Assembly (NCBI GenBank): GCA_949825045.1
Contig: OX463813.1
Span: forward strand, 682,001 to 746,000
DNA length: 64,000 nucleotides
Reading direction: 5' to 3'
From: Argyresthia goedartella
Taxonomy: Eukaryota > Arthropoda > Insecta > Lepidoptera > Argyresthiidae
Part shown: positions 61,731-64,000 of the stretch, one piece after another
How positions within the stretch are numbered: position 1 is the stretch's first letter
How the letters are laid out: the number at the start of each line of letters is the position of its first letter
Made by a program: the position numbers and the translations under genes
Notes under the pieces: model-generated
Databases searched by the model: none
What the model saw: only the letters and a program-made list of their open reading frames with translations
Told to the model about the DNA's origin: nothing

Positions 61731-61842
61731 TTTATTAAACTATGATATAATTATATTATGAGAATATAAGTTAATGTCATAGATGTTATAAAAGTTATAA
61801 TAATTAAGACTAGGAATAAATAAGAGGATAAGAGCAAAAATA

Positions 61843-62252
61843 AAACCGGTCAAGTGCGAGTCTAAATCGCGCACGAAAGGTTCCGTACCACCGTTCAGTG
61901 GAAGCGATGGTGTGGAGTGAATAGTTTGGATTTTACACAGCAAAATATTGTTTACAAAGTTATTGGTGCGGTTACTTTCACACTCCATGTACGTAACCAG
62001 GTGCATCCATAAGTTTGTATGTGGTATTGAAAGAATTGTTGTATGGGAGCCCCCTTAAATATTTCTTTTATCCTGTTTTTTAGTATTTGTTGTTATAGCG
62101 GCAACAGAAATACATAATCTGTGAAAATTTCAACTCTCTAGTTAGCTAGGCTCTTGAGATACAGCCTGGTGACAGACGGACGGACGGACGGACGGACAGC
62201 GAAGTCTTAGTAATAGGGTCCCGTCTGGAACCCTTCGGGTACGGAACCCTAA
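61843..62252. repeat. Dispersed repeat with 11-bp inverted ends, lepidopteran type
   Basis: GGTTCCGTACC (61879-61889) and GGTACGGAACC (62238-62248) are inverted, and a (GGAC)n microsatellite lies at about 62173-62200. From memory, sequences of the form CAAGTGCGAGT ... GGTTCCGTACC ... GGGTACGGAACCC are very common in moth and butterfly DNA. It has no coding capacity and sits within the LINE-B 3' UTR. Confidence 0.6.
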
Positions 62253-62475
62253 AAATAAATAAAAAAACAAACAAAAAAAAAAAAAAAAGAGAAAAACAAA
62301 AAACTAAATATAATAAAGCCAATGCTTTCCCATTGCTTCTTTCTATGTTAATTTTAAGTTTAGGTTATTTTTATGTCATTAAGGCACACCTTTTAAATAA
62401 AATAAAATTGTATAAACAAGGGCCTTGTCTACGACAGGGGATTAAATGTGTAAAGGGCATGCATATGGGTTTTTA

Positions 62476-62516
62476 GTCGGTAGAAGTCCGACAATACCTG
62501 GGTCTCCTTCTCAGGT
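62476..62516 (+). ncRNA. Paired 3'-terminal hairpins of the LINE-B/E family
   Basis: Hairpin 1 is GTCGG/CCGAC (62476-62480, 62488-62492) and hairpin 2 is ACCTG/CAGGT (62496-62500, 62512-62516). In LINE-E the matching stems are GTCGG/CCGAC and GCCAGGG/CCCTGGC (32217-32258). Hairpin 2 differs in sequence but still pairs, as expected for a conserved RNA structure recognised by the reverse transcriptase. Confidence 0.5.
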
Positions 62517-62560
62517 GTCCATGATGGATTTTCCAATATTATGCACTCTATTAAAAAAAA

Positions 62561-63492
62561 AATGACCAAGACATCGAGATTGTTGAACAGCCCACAATGA
62601 CGACCGAGAACATCGTGTTTGCCATATTAAAAACAAAAGAGTGGACCATCGGAGTTTTGTCCATATACCTAGAGTCGACAGAACCGATAGATCTTGACCT
62701 AGAAAAGATTAAAATTGTAATACAATCTTTGGGAACAAGCAAGATACTGATGGGAGGTGATAGTAATGCCTGGAGTGCATGGTGGGGAAGCGTGAGAGAA
62801 GACCATAGAGGAGAAGCACTGTCGGGATCACTGGTAGAGATGGACCTACAAATCCTAAATACTGGCGATGACTTCACCTTCGATACAATACGAGGAGGAG
62901 TGCTCTTCCAAAGCCACGTTGACATCACTGCGTGCACAGTTGACCTTCTAGAATTAGTAGATGATTGGCATGTCGACAAGAGTATCACCAGCTCGGACCA
63001 CAACACGATAATATTCAATTTGAAATTTAAAAAAGCAAAACCCGAAATTAAACTAGCAACAACAAAAATATACAACACAAAAAGAGCAGACTGGACAGAA
63101 TTTAAAAAAGTGTTAGACACAAAACTCAAAGATAATAAAATAAATATTAAAGAAATAAATAAAATTAACGAAGTAACACACCTGGAAGAAGTTATCGAAA
63201 AATATACAGACAGCATAAAACAAGCTTGTGAGAACACAATAACAAAGTTGAAGAAAAAGTTCAAAACCGAAGTTCCGTGGTGGAGTGGCGAGCTGAAAAA
63301 ACTCAAAAAGGATGCCATGACAAAGAAACGAAGGATCCGATGTGCTGCGCCATGTCGACGAGAGTGGGTTGTAAATATATACCTTGAAGCGAAGTCACTC
63401 TATGAAGTAACAGCAAAGGCCCAAACTGACAGTTGGAAGAACTTCTGCTCCCGACAGGAGAGAGAAAGCATGTGGGACGGTATATATAAATA
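62561..63492 (+). pseudogene. LINE-F, R1-type endonuclease fragment
   Basis: An open frame runs from the LINE-B poly(A) to TAG 63490-63492, where the mariner insertion created the stop. It begins within the endonuclease (D-I-E-I-V-E-Q-P-T) and has L-M-G-G-D-S-N-A-W-S-A-W-W-G, D-T-I-R-G-G and S-S-D-H-N-T-I-I-F, then the linker to the reverse transcriptase (V-P-W-W-S-G-E-L, N-F-C-S-R-Q-E-R-E). It is homologous to the LINE-B endonuclease but clearly another family. No frameshift is seen over about 300 codons, so truncation is the main damage. Confidence 0.85.
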
Positions 63493-64000
63493 GTCAGGTC
63501 ATAAGTTCTGTCACATGTGCAATATGAAATAATTTAGACATGTTTATTATTTATGTAAACATTTATATAGCAAAATGAACCTAATAAAACATAGATTCTT
63601 ATGGTAATAAAGTTTATTCAAAATGACCCCCGCGATTTTAAATACAGGCCTTTATTCTGCGCGGCCAGTCGTCTATCGCAGCACGAACGAGGTCCATGTC
63701 AATATCGGCGGCTGCCTTAATCAAGGATGCCTTGAGTGACTCCAAATCAGGATGAGGCTTTGAGCAGGCCTTTTCCTCCAAGTGTTGCCATATCTTGTAA
63801 TCTAACGGACTCAAATCTGGACTGGAGGAGGGCCAGTCTTCGTGCCGGATGAAGTCGATTTCACGCGCCGCCAGCCAGTCTTGTGTGCTTTTCGCTCTAT
63901 GAGCTTGCGCAGAATCTTGTTGGAATACCCAGTACCTGTTATTTAACATGGTATGAGAAACAGGTTCCACAAGGTTCTTGAGGACTGTATTTTGATACAC
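63493..64000 (-). mobile_element. Second mariner (maT-type), cut by window end
   Basis: It starts with GTCAGGTCATAAG after TA (63491-63492), identical in its first bases to the mariner at 32988. The sequence is almost the same as 32988-33500 throughout. The other end lies outside the window. Confidence 0.88.
63638..64000 (-). pseudogene. Mariner transposase C-terminal part
   Basis: The frame shows F-Q-Q-D-S-A-Q-A-H and S-P-D-L-S-P-L-D-Y-K-I-W, with the same DD37D spacing as the first copy. The end is R-R-I-K-A-C-I followed by TAA, where the first copy has Gln and continues N-R-G-G-H-F-E; this premature stop removes only about eight residues. The N-terminal part is outside the window. Confidence 0.85.

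Larger units (their letters stand above)
36428..61775. repeat. Right arm of large inverted duplication
   Basis: This is the plus-strand counterpart of 4665-31304. Inner homology starts near 36428 in the A/T-rich LINE-B leader and outer homology ends near 61775 in the LINE-B 3' UTR. The right arm keeps the clean 3' LTR of the gypsy element and the better LINE-C ORF1. It gained jockey J1 and LINE-G in the 5' LTR. The spacer between arms (31305-36427) is not palindromic. Confidence 0.85.
61731..62560 (+). other. LINE-B (right arm) 3' UTR, terminal hairpins and poly(A)
   Basis: Non-coding sequence after the LINE-B stop, interrupted by the dispersed repeat at 61843-62252. The end (62470-62545) is clearly related to the LINE-E 3' end at 32211-32275: TTTTTAGTCGGTAG, two hairpins and GTCCATGATGGATTTT. 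Poly(A) is at about 62551-62560. It is followed by LINE-F coding sequence and not by CCTAA repeats. Confidence 0.75.

Noticed and set aside
4665..61775. Inverted duplication as a pure assembly or hairpin-read artefact
   Set aside because: Arms differ by private insertions with target duplications (LINE-D, LINE-G, J1, J3) and by many private substitutions. An artefact would give near-identical arms. Reads are still needed.
62173..62200. Tandem GGAC repeats considered as a CRISPR-like or regulatory array
   Set aside because: A four-base microsatellite inside a dispersed repeat; no spacers and a eukaryotic context.

Overview
The window is repeat-derived DNA from an insect nuclear genome, most likely a moth or butterfly. 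The clues are a (CCTAA)n tract at 32302-32353, which is the insect TTAGG telomere motif; R1/TRAS-type, jockey-type and CR1-type LINEs; a DD37D (maT-type) mariner; and a dispersed repeat at 61843-62252 that I recall from lepidopteran DNA. I see no convincing single-copy host gene, rRNA, tRNA or CRISPR. Almost every long reading frame belongs to a transposable element, often nested two or three deep. Element labels (LINE-B to LINE-G, Gypsy-L/R, J1 to J4) are mine.

The dominant structure is a large, diverged inverted duplication. The left arm is about 4665-31304 and the right arm about 36428-61775, separated by a spacer of about 5.1 kb. Both arms carry the same nested core. LINE-B (R1/TRAS-type) is split by LINE-C (CR1-type with an SGNH-like ORF1) just before its RNase H domain. 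A Ty3/Gypsy LTR element sits in the LINE-B leader, with the same ATAT target duplication and the same flanks in both arms. Those insertions therefore predate the duplication.

Later insertions are private to one arm. On the left they are LINE-D (5111-9648), two short LINE/SINE-like insertions inside Gypsy-L, and jockey copies J2 and J3 in the two Gypsy-L LTRs. On the right they are a full-length jockey element J1 with two open ORFs (37112-42347) and a CR1-type element G (42525-45917), both inside the 5' LTR of Gypsy-R, plus a dispersed repeat in the LINE-B 3' UTR.

The spacer holds the 3' end of LINE-E, its poly(A), the telomeric tract, and then the apparent 5' start of right-arm LINE-B. This is the junction expected of telomere-targeted LINEs. 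The spacer also contains a mariner (32988-36277) interrupted by jockey copy J4. Outside the arms, 1-4664 holds CR1-type 3' fragments, several foldback or MITE-like repeats and a PIF/Harbinger transposase remnant. The right edge (62561-64000) holds an R1-type fragment F and a second mariner cut by the window end.

Three things stand out. (1) The gypsy LTR has a TATA box, an initiator and an upstream array of heat-shock-element-like motifs, and jockey copies sit at the predicted start site in at least two LTRs, so intact J1 lies directly behind that promoter. (2) Several short, near-perfect palindromes with tiny loops interrupt unrelated elements; in four cases a sister copy shows the unmodified sequence, which points to recurrent snap-back template switching. 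(3) The two arms give an internal clock separating shared from private damage.
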